Shown: positions 22,994 through 33,747, numbered from the stretch's first letter. The stretch: 64,000 nt of DNA from Paralvinella palmiformis (GCA_025642065.1 JAODUP010000091.1:696501-760500); one strand, 5' to 3'. Program-made: numbers and translations. The notes: generated from the letters alone by a model not told the origin.

Positions 22994-23744
22994 CAAATAA
23001 TCATCTGTTAAATAATAACGCTATCAGACACGCATTACACAACATTCAATGTGTGGTTGTTTAAGATTAACAAATTCCCAGCACTGCTACTAGTTATTAT
23101 GTCGCCAAACGATATATATTGCGTTTAAAGATGGAGGATCCCCTACTAGAGATGGGGGGGGGGGTTCTGAGCCCCCGAGAGGTGGAGGATCCTGACTCAA
23201 CCTGCTAACTATTACTAACACCGTCGTCGGCTAATTTATAAAAAAAATCTCGCAGTTCGGTAGAGGCCTCTTGTTGCGAGAATGCAAAACTATATTCCTA
23301 AAAAAAATCACTTTATATATAGTTTTCGCGAGCCATTTCGGTAACAAACCACGCAGGTCGGACCAACTATACGAATACTGTAACCCCTTTGTTCCGAAAT
23401 TATATGCCTGGCATACCCCTCAACCCTCCCCCCCCCCCCATTATATTGTTATAAGTAAGTCATGCAAACATCTTGTCTTTAGTAGTGTCACATTTCAAGA
23501 CGTTTTTTTTCTACATTCTCTCTGTGTCTGGTTTCAAAATGGCAGACGAGTCATATAGTCTGTTCACCAGCACCGGGTTATTTAATATAACGCTGAATGT
23601 TAACGCGCAGCAATGAAGAATGTCGACGCTTCTAGAAAGCGAAAATCTTTGTTGAATTATAATTTTTTTTATAGTTTTGCCAATTTTTACACAGTACATT
23701 AGCTTCTGTAATGACGGTGTGGGTATGATGGTGTCATGATACTA
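22994..23744. other. 3BP2 intron, no element recognised
   Basis: Contains poly-G and poly-C runs at about 23155-23165 and 23428-23440. No exon was recognised. Confidence 0.45.
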
Positions 23745-24062
23745 TTGCAGGTGCCAGTGTCTCGGCTCAAGTCATATGGTGATTGTGCGTTTAGTGTTGC
23801 AGCCCCACTTTGTGGAATAGGTTGCCGGCAAATATTAGAAATGCGTCGTCTCTTGGAAATTTTAAGTCTCTTCTAAAAACACACCTATTTAAGGTCACTT
23901 TCACAGATAAATAATTATTACCTTTAAATCATTACAGGGTTTTTACGGACATTATTTGGGGTATAATTATATTACATATTATTTGTACAGCGCCTTTGAA
24001 TGGCTCCTGCTAGTAAGGGCGCTTTATAAAATATACATTATTATTATTATTATTATTATTAT
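23745..24062 (+). pseudogene. LINE 3' end (CR1/L2-like family A)
   Basis: It matches the 3' end of the minus-strand LINE at 38.0-39.6 kb. Shared blocks are CTCGGCTCAAGTCATATGG, TTTAGTGTTGCAGCCCC, CACACCTATTTAAGGT and GGCGCTTTATAAA, ending in an ATT microsatellite. A frame change after the AFSVAAP motif makes it dead. It is 5'-truncated. Confidence 0.8.
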
Positions 24063-24065
24063 ATG

Positions 24066-24547
24066 TCAGTTTAAGTTGCGTCTCCCAAAAAGCTAACTGC
24101 ACTTGATACGTACGTGTGTAAATACTGAGTAAAGTGCTCTGTTAGATTCCACTTCGTGTTAAGGGTAGTTATGATAGCCCATCATTCCCGGCATCAACGC
24201 ATGTCATTTCACTTGTTTACCCGTAAGTACTCGAGTAGATTGCCACCCCTTCTTGTCTCGGAGACGGGTTGAGTGCAATTAAGTGCACTTATTTCTAAGT
24301 TGTGCTCAATAAACACTCGACTGAATTGCAGAGCGAACGATTTGGCTCTTTCGTGTAGCTTACTTGCTGTGTGTTTATCTCCAATAAATATGACCTTGAC
24401 ATTGTTATTAAATACTCGATGTAGTCTATAGGTTTATCGTTAGTAAATATGACCTTGATTTTCCCCCACTCATTTAATTCTATTATTGATAATAATAACG
24501 AAAACTGTGTGTGTGTGTGTGAGTCTCTCTCTCTCTCTCTCTCTCTA

Positions 24548-24603
<56 letters not shown>

Positions 24604-24773
24604 CATTAAATAGCATACATAAGCATTAATACTAATAAATAATAATTATTTTTAATATTTATTTGTCTTTAAATAAATACATGTTACAGTAAGGCATCGT
24701 GGTTTATAAAGGCACAAAGCGTTACTCAAACACATATCGTTCACGTCCTGTCAGGTAATCATTTTTTTATGGA
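24066..24773. other. 3BP2 intron with compound microsatellite
   Basis: 24510-24602 is a run of TG, then CT, then TA. The rest is AT-rich and shows nothing recognisable. Confidence 0.5.
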
Positions 24774-24856
24774 TGAGTGAACCAGTCGCCACATGACTCG
24801 AACCCGCGACCTTTCGGCTACGAGTCCTACACTACCATCACGGCTCGACATTGCGA
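24774..24856 (-). repeat. tRNA-like SINE head
   Basis: The minus strand reads GAGCCGTGATGGTAGTGTAG (A-box region) and, about 30 bases on, GCGGGTTCGAGTCATGTGGC (B box). It looks like the tRNA-derived head of another SINE. It does not fold as a clean tRNA gene with a paired acceptor stem as far as can be judged by eye. Confidence 0.5.
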
Positions 24857-25466
24857 ACATGTTTAGCACAAAAAGTAGGAATCGCGTTCATTATTCACAA
24901 AAGTACGTCCTGTATGGTAGCACAATCCTGAACAATGTCTGCCTGATCTGGGCAATCCCATAAATAATAAAAATGGAATAATTCTCTAATCAAGTTATGT
25001 CTGTCCCCTCGCTATACTTTTTTCGAGTAAATCTTTTACGCGATTTGTATGTAATTAAATCGTATTGGTAAGCTATATTAACTTCACAACTAGCCAATTA
25101 CATATTAAATGTACACATCTGACTTATGGTATCATAGCTCTCTTAGCAGACGATCCATGTAACATCTTTGACGTTGAAATGCAGGCCAACACGTACGTGA
25201 AATTTGACCAGCTTGGCGCCAAAATACGACTTTGTTGTCGGCGATAGTTTACCAAAATGGTTAACGAACTTGACCTGTGTTGAGTTGTTGGTGTCCAGAA
25301 CCTGTCCCAGATTCAGTTTACTTTGCTCGTCTAGCCTTACGGATTAAACTCTGGGGCGTTACCTGCGATCAAATAATCTAAAATTGTACGATAATAGTTG
25401 AGTGTCAATGAATTCCTGTGTTAATAACTGAAACTATTAAATGGAATGGATTCCACAAAAGAATTG

Positions 25467-25506
<40 letters not shown>

Positions 25507-26160
25507 AGCGAATACTCACCCTAAGAAATTTCTCATGGTCTCTGAGAGCCTTTTCTAGATCTACAAAACCAGTTACTTCATTAAGAAACGCTACACTCTA
25601 CTACTAGATAGTCGAAATCCTCGCTTGGTCTAATATGCCATTATTACGTTTTGCCTTTAAGTAAATTACACTTTTCTTTGTGTCATGCCATTATGAGATG
25701 TGTTTCAGAAAATACTAGCTGCACTTTAATTGCCGGTAATTACTTTAACAAAGTGCTCAATTCGAATCCACTTATCGTGAGTGGTAATTATAATAGAAGC
25801 CTACCAGTGATGTAGTTTCACTTAGCTTCTAGAGTAAGTGCTCAGTGCAATTGCCTGGTGCCGCCCCATGTCGCCGTTTTGACACGGGTCAAGTGCACTT
25901 ACCGGTGCCATATGCTCAGTAGACACTCATCCGAATTGCGGACTGAGCACTATTCTCGCTGTCTAGATCCTCGATTGCAATCGACGAAAACAATTCACGA
26001 TTGCCGATGAGCCTGTGTTCATAATTAAGGCAGACAGCTGTCAATGGTGTGTTTTAGTTGCACAAATCTCGGTATATAACATACGGGAACACGTTGAAAC
26101 TGCACACCAACAGTAGATCTGCACTTAGCGACAACAAACCCTGGCCATCTAACTGTGTGT
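24857..26160. other. 3BP2 intron with TA repeat
   Basis: A TA microsatellite lies at about 25470-25502. 25640-25960 contains AAGTGCTCA/GTGCAATT words also seen at about 24090-24310 (GCACTTGATACG, AAAGTGCTC, TCACTTG, AAGTGCACTTA), so the two stretches may be copies of one diverged repeat. No exon was recognised. Confidence 0.4.
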
Positions 26161-26212
26161 ATACTATATATATATATATATATATACACATATATGCTAG
26201 TACGCACTGATT
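26161..26212 (+). promoter_or_regulatory. TA-rich stretch just upstream of the nested ORF
   Basis: A TATATA run at about 26164-26184 ends about 30 bases before the ATG. It could hold a TATA box, but it is also a simple TA microsatellite of the kind common in this window, so a promoter role is only a possibility. Confidence 0.2.
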
Positions 26213-27004
26213 ATGGCCGCTTGTCAACGTAGCCCAACGATTTCGGACTGTTCCGGACACTTCAGCGGTAACAGCATGACGAGCATCTGGAGTGGCTATT
26301 CCGACGATCTGTCGAGCAACAGCTTGGATGCCGCCGTCCCTTGCGTCTCGCCAAGATGGGCCGGGATCGCGTCGAGCAGTCCAACCGCTTCGCCACGAAG
26401 CGCCGTCGGACTCCGCTCGCACACCTCCGACGATCGTAACCTGTTTCTAGTCACCGGCGACTTGTCGGCGATCCCGACTTACGCTCGTCGTGGAACGCCA
26501 CCGGGTCGTACCACCGACGCGTGTCGGTGCGGCACCACCCCCGGTGTGCGGCGCCGCTCGGACGATTCCCTCGCCACGGAAGCCGTACGAGAGCCGGTTT
26601 TGCTGGCGACCATCGCCAGTACGATCTCAGCATTTCTGTTGTCGCCGATATTCCCCCCGTCCAGGATTGGCCTTCGGCAGAGGTCTAACTTCAGCGACGT
26701 CGATGATCTTCTCGATTCGCCGGACTTCGCCGACCATTCGGCCGTGTTCGGATCGACGCCGAATTTGGATCGCCGTCGCAGCGGCCGCATTTACGAGATG
26801 TCTCTGCCGGATCTCGATCAGATTCGGTCGGTGAGAATCGGCGAGGGATGCGACCGGTCCGACTTGGGAATGTCTAATTTGCACAATGCGTCGTTGTCAA
26901 TTCTCTCGCCGGCGTGCTGCATCCCAAAGCATCCAGTCAAGTCCAGATCGTTGTCGAGCCGATTGAAGAAGATTGCCAAAAAATTACGGATCCGGGTCAA
27001 GTAG
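26213..27004 (+). CDS. Intronless GC-rich ORF, unknown protein (263 aa), nested in 3BP2 intron
   Basis: I do not recognise the family. The ORF is plainly GC-richer than the surrounding AT-rich intron, especially at codon third positions. The start ATG has A at -3 and G at +4. The protein is serine- and arginine-rich and low in complexity. A hydrophobic stretch at about residues 128-148 (PVLLATIASTISAFLLSPIF) could be one membrane segment. An acidic patch DVDDLLDSPDF lies at 162-172, and the C-terminal tail is basic (SRLKKIAKKLRIRVK). It lies on the same strand as 3BP2, inside the first visible intron, with a poly(A) signal 150 bp after the stop. Alternatives are a lineage-specific gene, a processed retrocopy, or a chance ORF in a GC-rich island. 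Open frames on the minus strand of this stretch are probably GC-related shadows. Confidence 0.6.
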   Translation: MAACQRSPTISDCSGHFSGNSMTSIWSGYSDDLSSNSLDAAVPCVSPRWAGIASSSPTASPRSAVGLRSHTSDDRNLFLVTGDLSAIPTYARRGTPPGRTTDACRCGTTPGVRRRSDDSLATEAVREPVLLATIASTISAFLLSPIFPPSRIGLRQRSNFSDVDDLLDSPDFADHSAVFGSTPNLDRRRSGRIYEMSLPDLDQIRSVRIGEGCDRSDLGMSNLHNASLSILSPACCIPKHPVKSRSLSSRLKKIAKKLRIRVK

Positions 27005-27110
27005 ACTGTTCTGACAGTATTCATGGTGAAAATTCCACAGATTGTGCATGGGGAATTCCACACTGGTTGTGCTTGGGGAATTCCACTTGAAGTGTTTTGG
27101 GGCTTTTTTT
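27005..27110 (+). repeat. Short direct repeat after the nested ORF
   Basis: The words TTGTGC-TGGGGAATTCCAC occur twice in tandem (about 27038-27061 and 27066-27088), with a related GGTGAAAATTCCACAG just before. Short 3'-UTR repeat, function unknown. Confidence 0.5.
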
Positions 27111-27155
27111 GTCTTGTACATAGGACGTGTTAGATATTTGTGATGTGCATTTATC

Positions 27156-27161
27156 AATAAA
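27156..27161 (+). terminator. Poly(A) signal AATAAA of the nested ORF
   Basis: AATAAA in TATCAATAAAGAATTG is followed about 30 bases later by the TG-rich stretch CCTTGTTTGTGTATGTC, the usual layout of an animal cleavage site. Confidence 0.55.
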
Positions 27162-28134
27162 GAATTGTTGAGTTTAGGTTAGCCTTGCCTTGTTTGTGTA
27201 TGTCTAAAATTCCAACGTTGTTATAATACTTATTCGCTATTATATACCTATAACTTGAGTAGAAGAAAAAGTAAGCCTCTTCAAAACTACTTGAGTGGTA
27301 TTAAAAGTAAACTTGTAAAAATCTACTTGAGTAAAAAGCGTGAAAAACATTCACTGAAACAAAACCCTTGTTCAACTTCAGCAAAAGCTGATTCTCAAAG
27401 TTGGTGTCACCAAAACAATTACAAATTTAATTACAATGAATGTTAGAAAACCATTGGCTTTAGCTGAAACATTGTATAACAAAGTGAGTCTTAAAAAATA
27501 GGTTGGAAAAATTATGAAGAGTCTTGAATATCAGTGAGCATCAGCTGAAACATTTGTACCAAATGTTAGCATTCTTACAAAAATCATTTCAGTATCACAC
27601 CATATTAAAATATATTTGTTTACCTTAAATTTATAAAAGATACACAAGTTGGTGACAACTTGTAATAATTATTTGCAGCAACCGTATCAATCAATTGCCA
27701 CTTAAATCATGGGCTATGTTATGACTAAATAAGTAACGAAAATATCGCAAAGTAACAAAGTAAAAAGTAGCATTACTGCAAATAAAACTACTTCGTTACA
27801 AGTAAAATAGTTACCAGTAATTGAAATCTTACTTCGTTACTTCAAGTTACTTGAAAAAACTACTGAAGTAGTTTTATTTTGTTACATGACACCCCTGGCT
27901 ATAACTAATAATTTAAACTACCGATAGTATAATGTTAAAAAATTATAAATACAAAATGAACTAAATAAAACATGCATATGGAAATAGCATTCATGCAAAT
28001 AAATATTTGTGAATGTATATACATTGAAATACTAATTTGTGAATGCAAATGACAAATATCTCTTTATTTGGGGGGAAATTATTTTAATATCTTCTGCTCG
28101 ATGTTTAATTAGTCTACTGCTCCCAAATATTGTT
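27162..28134. other. 3BP2 intron, no element recognised
   Basis: 27250-27890 is built from weakly repeated words (AAAGTAA, TACTTGAGT, CTTCGTTACTT) and looks like old repeat debris. No exon was seen. Confidence 0.4.
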
Positions 28135-28410
28135 GGTAACCATTCGAGTGTAGATCAACATCTGGCTCAGTCCACTCAGAATTGTAGATCAGCACCTAGT
28201 TCGGTCCGCCCAGATGTATATCAACATCTGGTTCAGTCCACTCGGATATAGATCAACATCTGGCTCAGTCCACTCAGATGTAGATCAACATCTGGTTCAA
28301 TCCATTCAGATGTAGTTCAACACCTGGTTCAATCCATTCAGGTGTAGATCAACATCTGGCTCTGTCCACTCAGATGTAGATCAACATCTGGCTCTGTCCA
28401 CTCAGCTGCA
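28135..28410. repeat. Minisatellite, ~31-32 bp period
   Basis: About nine units of TAGATCAACATCTGGCTCAG plus TCCACTCAGATG, with substitutions between units. The unit matches the reverse complement of the array at 1-110. Confidence 0.9.
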
Positions 28411-28412
28411 GA

Positions 28413-28632
28413 TCACTTTATGTGGGTGGATCACTGTGGTATGGGTGGATCACTGTGCTGTGGGTGAATCACTGTGGTATAGGCGGAACACTATAATATG
28501 GGTTGGCGATTATGGTACGGATGGGCATTGTGGTATATGTCGGTCATTGTATGGTGAACGTTTCAGTGTCGGTGCGGTATGGTTGGAATACTGTGATATG
28601 ACTGGGTGACTATGCTGTGTGTGGCTCACTGG
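28413..28632. repeat. Second minisatellite, ~18-20 bp period
   Basis: Directly after the first array are roughly ten diverged units of GTATGGGTGGATCACTGTG. The unit is unrelated to the first, so two minisatellites lie side by side. Confidence 0.75.
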
Positions 28633-29634
28633 ATTTGCTGTTCAATTATTCAGCCACCTCCAGACACACATTATTATGACTGACGTCAGAAAGTTTAAAA
28701 TTTCGTTTTCAAATAATTATATTTCTATGGCTTTTTATAGTCTTACGTGAAGTAACTATTTATAATATTATTAGAGTTTGAATAATTGAAGTTTGTTATA
28801 TTAATATATCTATAGCTATATATTGATTGTAACTGTTCTTTGTTTTATATACTGATGTGCTTTGAGAGAGAAATGATTAATTGCTGTTCAAACTTGTTTA
28901 CATTTAAAATGTTGTAACGGTTTGGAAATATTTAAAACTGAAATTGAAAACTCACAAGTCCCATGCCAGAATCGAATGTCATTGGCTTAGCTTTGTTGTT
29001 CAGATTTGGCGAGGGACCTGAATATTTCTCAATGGCTGTTTCGTAATCCATGTAACCTCTGACCCAGCTTAGAGCTGGCAACCCTTTTCAAAATTTAAAT
29101 CAGTTTTGGTTTGGATCTCGGTGAATGTGGTTCGAAAAAAGTGAATTGTTGTAAAAAGTGACTTGTGATGTTATTAAAAATGGAAATGCGAATATCATAA
29201 ATGGATCATTTGTATTCATTAACAATGGATCGTGAATAAGCGGATCACGATTTATCGAGTCTCAATCGCTGATGTGTGTGTGTGTTAGACGGGAGTATGA
29301 ACTTTAAATGGAGCCCCGGTACATAAAATAATGACATAGGAAGAGCCCACCCCAAACCGTGATAATATACTAGTTATTGTAGAGAGAGATGTAATGGTAA
29401 CGAGCTTGATTTGTCAGTCCATAACATTTTATGACTGTGTCAATGTTATAGAGAAATAAATAGTTAAGAATGCTCGCGATATTTTATTCAGTTTCTATTA
29501 GAGTGAATGGCAACGGTATTTTATTAATAAACCTTTCAGTACATCACAGGTTCATTCATTTTTATGACCGTGGAATATTGCCACGTTTCACACAGAATAC
29601 CATCGAACCGGTTTGTGATCTGTTTACTATTTAG
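28633..29634. other. 3BP2 intron before the second PH exon
   Basis: AT-rich. No element was recognised. Confidence 0.5.
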
Positions 29635-29752
29635 GGTGGTTCGAGCTGGGGACATTGCTGTAAAGAAATATCCATGGACTTTTAAAATAGTGAACCTCGC
29701 CAACCCGGATTGCCGCAAGTACTTCGCTGCTGGTTGTGAAAGAGAAATGAAG
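29635..29752 (+). CDS. SH3BP2: 3BP2 exon: PH domain, strands 5-7
   Basis: The acceptor is TTACTATTTAG and the donor GTTAGTGG. After the base completing glutamine, it encodes VVRAGDIAVKKYPWTFKIVN then LANPDCRKYFAAGCEREMK. The pattern RV-RA then FKI--(N)-K-(Y/F)F-A---E-E-K is that of the second half of the 3BP2 PH domain. It ends in phase 0. A TG microsatellite begins 25 bp after the donor (about 29785-29831). Confidence 0.9.
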
Positions 29753-29780
29753 GTTAGTGGTAGCTATCTCAAAATGTGAG

Positions 29781-29835
<55 letters not shown>

Positions 29836-30085
29836 TCTGCTAACACATTCATGTCCAATTATGCGTTTCACTGTTGACTTAAATTCCATGATTAAATAAT
29901 TAATTTTTTCAATTGTATAATTATACCCAATTCTTGGAAAGCTTCAAAATTACTCACACCAGCTAATGGAAATTGTTTGCTGGTGCGTTTTAATTTGTTC
30001 AGTACACTCAAGTCATCTCACCAGCTTTCTTAGAGGAATACTCAGTTAAATATATTACTGTCATCACTTTTTGTCATTGTTGCAG

Positions 30086-30141
30086 ACTTGGATGAGGGAG
30101 ATCAGATCACAGCTTATTATCGCAAATGCCGATCTTTTGAG
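30086..30141 (+). CDS. SH3BP2: 3BP2 exon: PH domain C-terminal helix
   Basis: The acceptor is TTGTTGCAG and the donor GTAATGAT. It encodes TWMREIRSQLIIANADLL. The W is the invariant tryptophan of the PH-domain C-terminal helix, directly continuing EREMK from the previous exon (3BP2 has ERKSWM). It ends in phase 2. Confidence 0.88.
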
Positions 30142-30324
30142 GTAATGATTTTTTCCCTCAAAAATTATCTCCCCCCCCAGATTTCAAACCCTTTAGACAC
30201 AATTCTTACCAACTTCAGTACGGAATGTCTATGTTATAATGTAAATATCAGGATCCATAACCTGTGGGTCATTTTATTGGTGAGCTATAGTAGTCTCTCG
30301 ATGTACATCCACTGTGTAAGGGAT

Positions 30325-30480
30325 GCTCCAATAGCTACGTCGTGGTTACAGCATCGATTGGCAAATATCCAGCTCATTTGTTCGAATTCAACTCATACCC
30401 ATGTTTGTGGGATGGTGGCCTGAGGATTTCTTCCCCTCGCTACTGCTGAGGGTTAGCAAGACTGCTCACTCACTGACTAT
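30325..30480 (+). repeat. SINE family 2, diverged copy
   Basis: Tract CGTCGTGGTTACAGCATCGA, then a B-box-like GTTCGAATTC, then TGTTTGTGGGATGGTGGCCT and a TCACTCACTGACT end. The layout is that of the better copy at 30805. Confidence 0.5.
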
Positions 30481-30804
30481 TTGCCGTGTAAGGAGACTGA
30501 TATTCAGTGGTTTTGTTGCATATTTCCATTTTTTTCATCATTGAATGCAGAATTGGTAGTGAACGCAACATAACGAATGTCCAATTATATTTACAGTATA
30601 CCAGTTCACACGTCTGCTTGCATAAATATGTCCATGCAGCATATCAGTAACTAATAATGCAGTCATTTTGTAATTAAAATGGTAATTTTGTTTTAATGCA
30701 ATAAAACCACAAGCTGTGAATTGATGACGACGTCAAATAATGGGCGGAGTCACGGGCTCAATGCGGCTCGTGATTGGCTTGTTAGCAACTGTTACAGCAA
30801 AGGG

Positions 30805-30965
30805 AGATGGCTGGTACAGCACTCAAATAGTGCAGTGATTAGGGCATTGTGGTGCAAACATGCAGGTCATTGTTTGAATCCTAGCCATACCTGTATTTGT
30901 GGGATATTTCCTGAGGTAGGTTGAGTGATGACCAATACCAAATCTAGGTAAACCAATCACTCAAT
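30805..30965 (+). repeat. tRNA-derived SINE (family 2)
   Basis: Head AGTGCAGTGATTAGGGCATT, B-box-like GTTTGAATCCTAGCC, body TGTATTTGTGGGATATTTCC, and a TCACTCAATTACTCACTCAC tail. Confidence 0.65.
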
Positions 30966-31389
30966 TACTCACTCACCAAAGCAAAACAGTGTACTTTTTT
31001 ATTTGGCTTACATTAATCTATCTAAGCTATAAATTTGTGCTACTAAATTAACACAACTAGCACACGTTATGGTTATTAGTTATAATAAGGAAAATATTTA
31101 GCTGATTTTAAGAAAATCCCGATAATTTGGTGGCATCCAGTTTGATTATCTCCAGAACCTTGGTAACTTATTATATAATTAATAATTTGTGTCTTATCAT
31201 CTCATCGTAATTATTTTAGCATCTTCATCCCTTCAGGTGAGACACGTTTCCTTCGTTGCAACTCTTCTGATGCTTTTTTTACAGTCGTAACATGTGCATT
31301 TATTATATAATTGGCTGATATCGTACTTGAAGACATCTTCATGGTGCCGCACATACAAGTTGGATTTGTTTACATTTTGTTTGTTTCAG

Positions 31390-31502
31390 CATTGCCAAAA
31401 TAGTTGCTCCCCATACTGTAGATGATAGTGAAGTGGAGAGTTCGATTTATGGCGACAGCGCACAAAATGTTGCCTCTTTCAGTGTCGAAGGGCGTCGCAG
31501 TA
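31390..31502 (+). CDS. SH3BP2: 3BP2 exon: linker 1
   Basis: The acceptor is GTTTCAG and the donor GTAAGTAG. After a serine split across the junction it encodes IAKIVAPHTVDDSEVESSIY then GDSAQNVASFSVEGRRS. It is acidic with one tyrosine (SSIYGDS) that could be a kinase site, as in the linker of 3BP2. That role is inferred. It ends in phase 1. Confidence 0.82.
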
Positions 31503-32414
31503 GTAAGTAGACAGCTATCTACACGTTGAAGCTAGACAACTGAAAGGGGTTTTATTTGAACTTTTTTAACCCTGGATTATATGCAGTGGGTCTCTCTCTC
31601 TCTCTTCTCTGTCTCTGTCTTTGTCTGTAGGCTCATCTTTTGCAAATCAGATCCCAGAAATCTGACGGTAATTTTGTTTGCAGTATTGTAAGAGCATCTA
31701 TTTAGATTAATAGAAAGTTTTTAGCCAAGTCGTGGATACTTTTCATTGCTGTTTGATTAAAAACGAGGAGACTTTTTAAAATTATTTTGCCCATTTTTCG
31801 CAAAGCTGTTCCATAAATGTTTTCTTTGCCTTTTCGCTTGGCACATAATTGCTGTTGGATATAATAATAATATAATAATATGTGACATTTATATAGCACC
31901 CTATTCAACTAGAAGCTGCTCTAAGGTGCTGTACAATATTACTATCCCCGACTCGGACCTGTTTCCACCCAGCACATATCTCAACTCCCAAGGGAGCATA
32001 CAATGCTAGGAATAGTCTAGCGGAGGTTTTAGTAACCAACCAGGTTCAATGGAAGTGGGCGATAAAATGCTTGATGGGTGGAGTGAGCTCCACTTTTGGG
32101 CGGAGGCTCGAAGATTTGTGTTTAGCTTAGGTTTGTGCCTGTCCAGTTAGGTAGTTCATTTCAAATAATTTGGGGCGCAGATGCCAAAATAATATACTAT
32201 GCTGCCGGTTAGCTTTCTTCTCAAAGCCAAAGAAGAGCTTAGATCATCACCATGGGCATCTCAGTCTTGCTTAAGCTAACCGTTCTTGAGAAGGGCGGGG
32301 GGGGTTCTGTTAAGCAACTTGATGAATATGTGCAAGTACACAAGTGAGAGTCCATTTAGTGATTTATATATCAGTCAGTTCTTTTTATTATGATTTATCT
32401 TCTCTCTGATGGAG
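31503..32414. other. 3BP2 intron, no element recognised
   Basis: CT runs at about 31591-31604 and a poly-G run at about 32297. About 31880-32060 (TATAGCACCCTATTCAACTA, AGGTGCTGTACAATATTACT) resembles the 3' end of a LINE but no protein motif was found. Confidence 0.4.
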
Positions 32415-32577
32415 GGGCGCCTCCGTCGTCTAATCACTACCACCTGGGTTCGAATATTGGCTTGGGCATATCCGAAGGGTGTTTTATCTTTGACCTGGCC
32501 CCCATTACCTTTGGAGGTCGCTCGGGCCAATTTAGCCTACTATGTGCACAGAAGTGGCCGTAAAGCATCGATCGTCA
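32415..32577 (+). repeat. tRNA-derived SINE (family 1), head partly deleted
   Basis: Begins GGCGCCTCCGTCGTCTAATC, lacks about 20 bases between the boxes, then has GGGTTCGAATATTGGC and the full body to GGCCGTAAAGCATCGATCGT. The flanks TCTCTCTGATGG and TCTCTCTTTGATGG look like a target duplication with a 2-base change. Confidence 0.82.
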
Positions 32578-32711
32578 GCATCTCTCTTTGATGGCCCCTC
32601 GGGGTTCTGAAATGTTCCCCTATCATCCCACGTATTGACAACTAAAAAGTGGCGACATTAAATTATCTTTTACTTTTAGTGGTGATGTATCATAAAACCG
32701 TATTCACACGC

Positions 32712-32741
32712 ACCCTCACTCACTCACTCACTCACTCACTT
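32712..32741. repeat. CACT tetranucleotide repeat
   Basis: About seven CACT units in the 3BP2 intron. Confidence 0.8.
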
Positions 32742-33266
32742 TCAAAAATTTATCGACTAGTAACTGATGTAGCTGCGCCAGCATGATAGTGATGTGTTCC
32801 CTTTCTTCTTCAATTATCATAATTAATCAGTCAATTCATTAATCAGTTAATCGTGGAATAAAGTAGAAGATGGCACCTACTCACTCGCATCATCACTCAC
32901 TCCATGTTCGGGCTTATTTAATCAGTCAATCAGTCAGTTGTCCATGGTTAAGTTCCTTCCATAAATACTCTTCAGCTGTGTGATTGAGTCACAAAAACTA
33001 GTCATTTTTCAAGGAGGCAGCGGCCAGCGTATTGTCTTAAAAGCACTATTATTGTCATTGCTCTGAGCTAGCATTCAAGGAACTTCCAACGGTCACGTCC
33101 CAACTTTTACACTTCTCCAAATCAGCTCAGCACATCAGTACAGAAATATAAACACATCAGTTCCAGTAATAATTTAGCAGAAAGGTTATTCAAGTACATG
33201 CTCTCAGTATAATAGTTTTCCACATTTATGTGAACCAACAGCAGAATTTAAATGGAAACTTCAGAT

Positions 33267-33739
33267 CAGACACGGGGTCAATTCAAATCTGGAATTAATT
33301 TTTTTAATTCAGAAATATTTCTTCCATGACAATCCTACTCAGGATATGAACTCTTCGGAGTAGGCATTCCAAGTAGGTACTCAGAGTAGGTATTTGGAGT
33401 ACCTGCTCATGGTAAAGAGTAATAAATAAAAAAGAGTAAGTAAAAAATTGAATTTGAATTGATAAATTTGGAATTTGAATTGAATTTGAATTGATAAATT
33501 TGGAATTTGAATTGAATTTGAATTGATAAATTTGGAATTTGAATTGATAAATTTGGAATTTGAATTGATAAATTTGGAATTTGAATTGAATTTGAATTGA
33601 TAAATTTGGAATTTGAATTGAATTTGAATTGATAAATTTGGAATTGAATTTGAATTGTTAAATTTGATGTGGAAATGTACTCGACAAAGTGAAATTGAGT
33701 GGAACTGGAATTGACTAAATGAAATTGACCCCATGTCTG
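33267..33739. mobile_element. hAT-type MITE, copy 4 (473 bp, internally expanded)
   Basis: Ends CAGACACGGGGTCAATTC and GAAATTGACCCCATGTCTG are near-perfect inverse copies. The perfect 8-bp duplication CTTCAGAT lies at 33259-33266 and 33740-33747. The interior holds the family core in inverse orientation (TTTCTTCCATGACAATCCTA) and a tandem array at about 33445-33665 of GAATTTGAATTGATAAATTTG units. The array explains the long low-complexity minus ORFs. Confidence 0.9.
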
Positions 33740-33747
33740 CTTCAGAT

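Noticed and set aside
24774..24856. tRNA gene (and the similar heads at 20590, 32415, 14435)
   Set aside because: A and B boxes are present, but cloverleaf pairing is poor and most of the heads continue into SINE bodies.
26054..26884. Minus-strand and other-frame ORFs overlapping the nested GC-rich ORF (up to 122 codons)
   Set aside because: They are expected shadows in GC-rich coding-like sequence; only the 263-codon plus frame has start context and a poly(A) signal.
28135..28632. Regular repeats considered as a CRISPR array
   Set aside because: Units are adjacent with no unique spacers, and the context is an animal intron; they are minisatellites.
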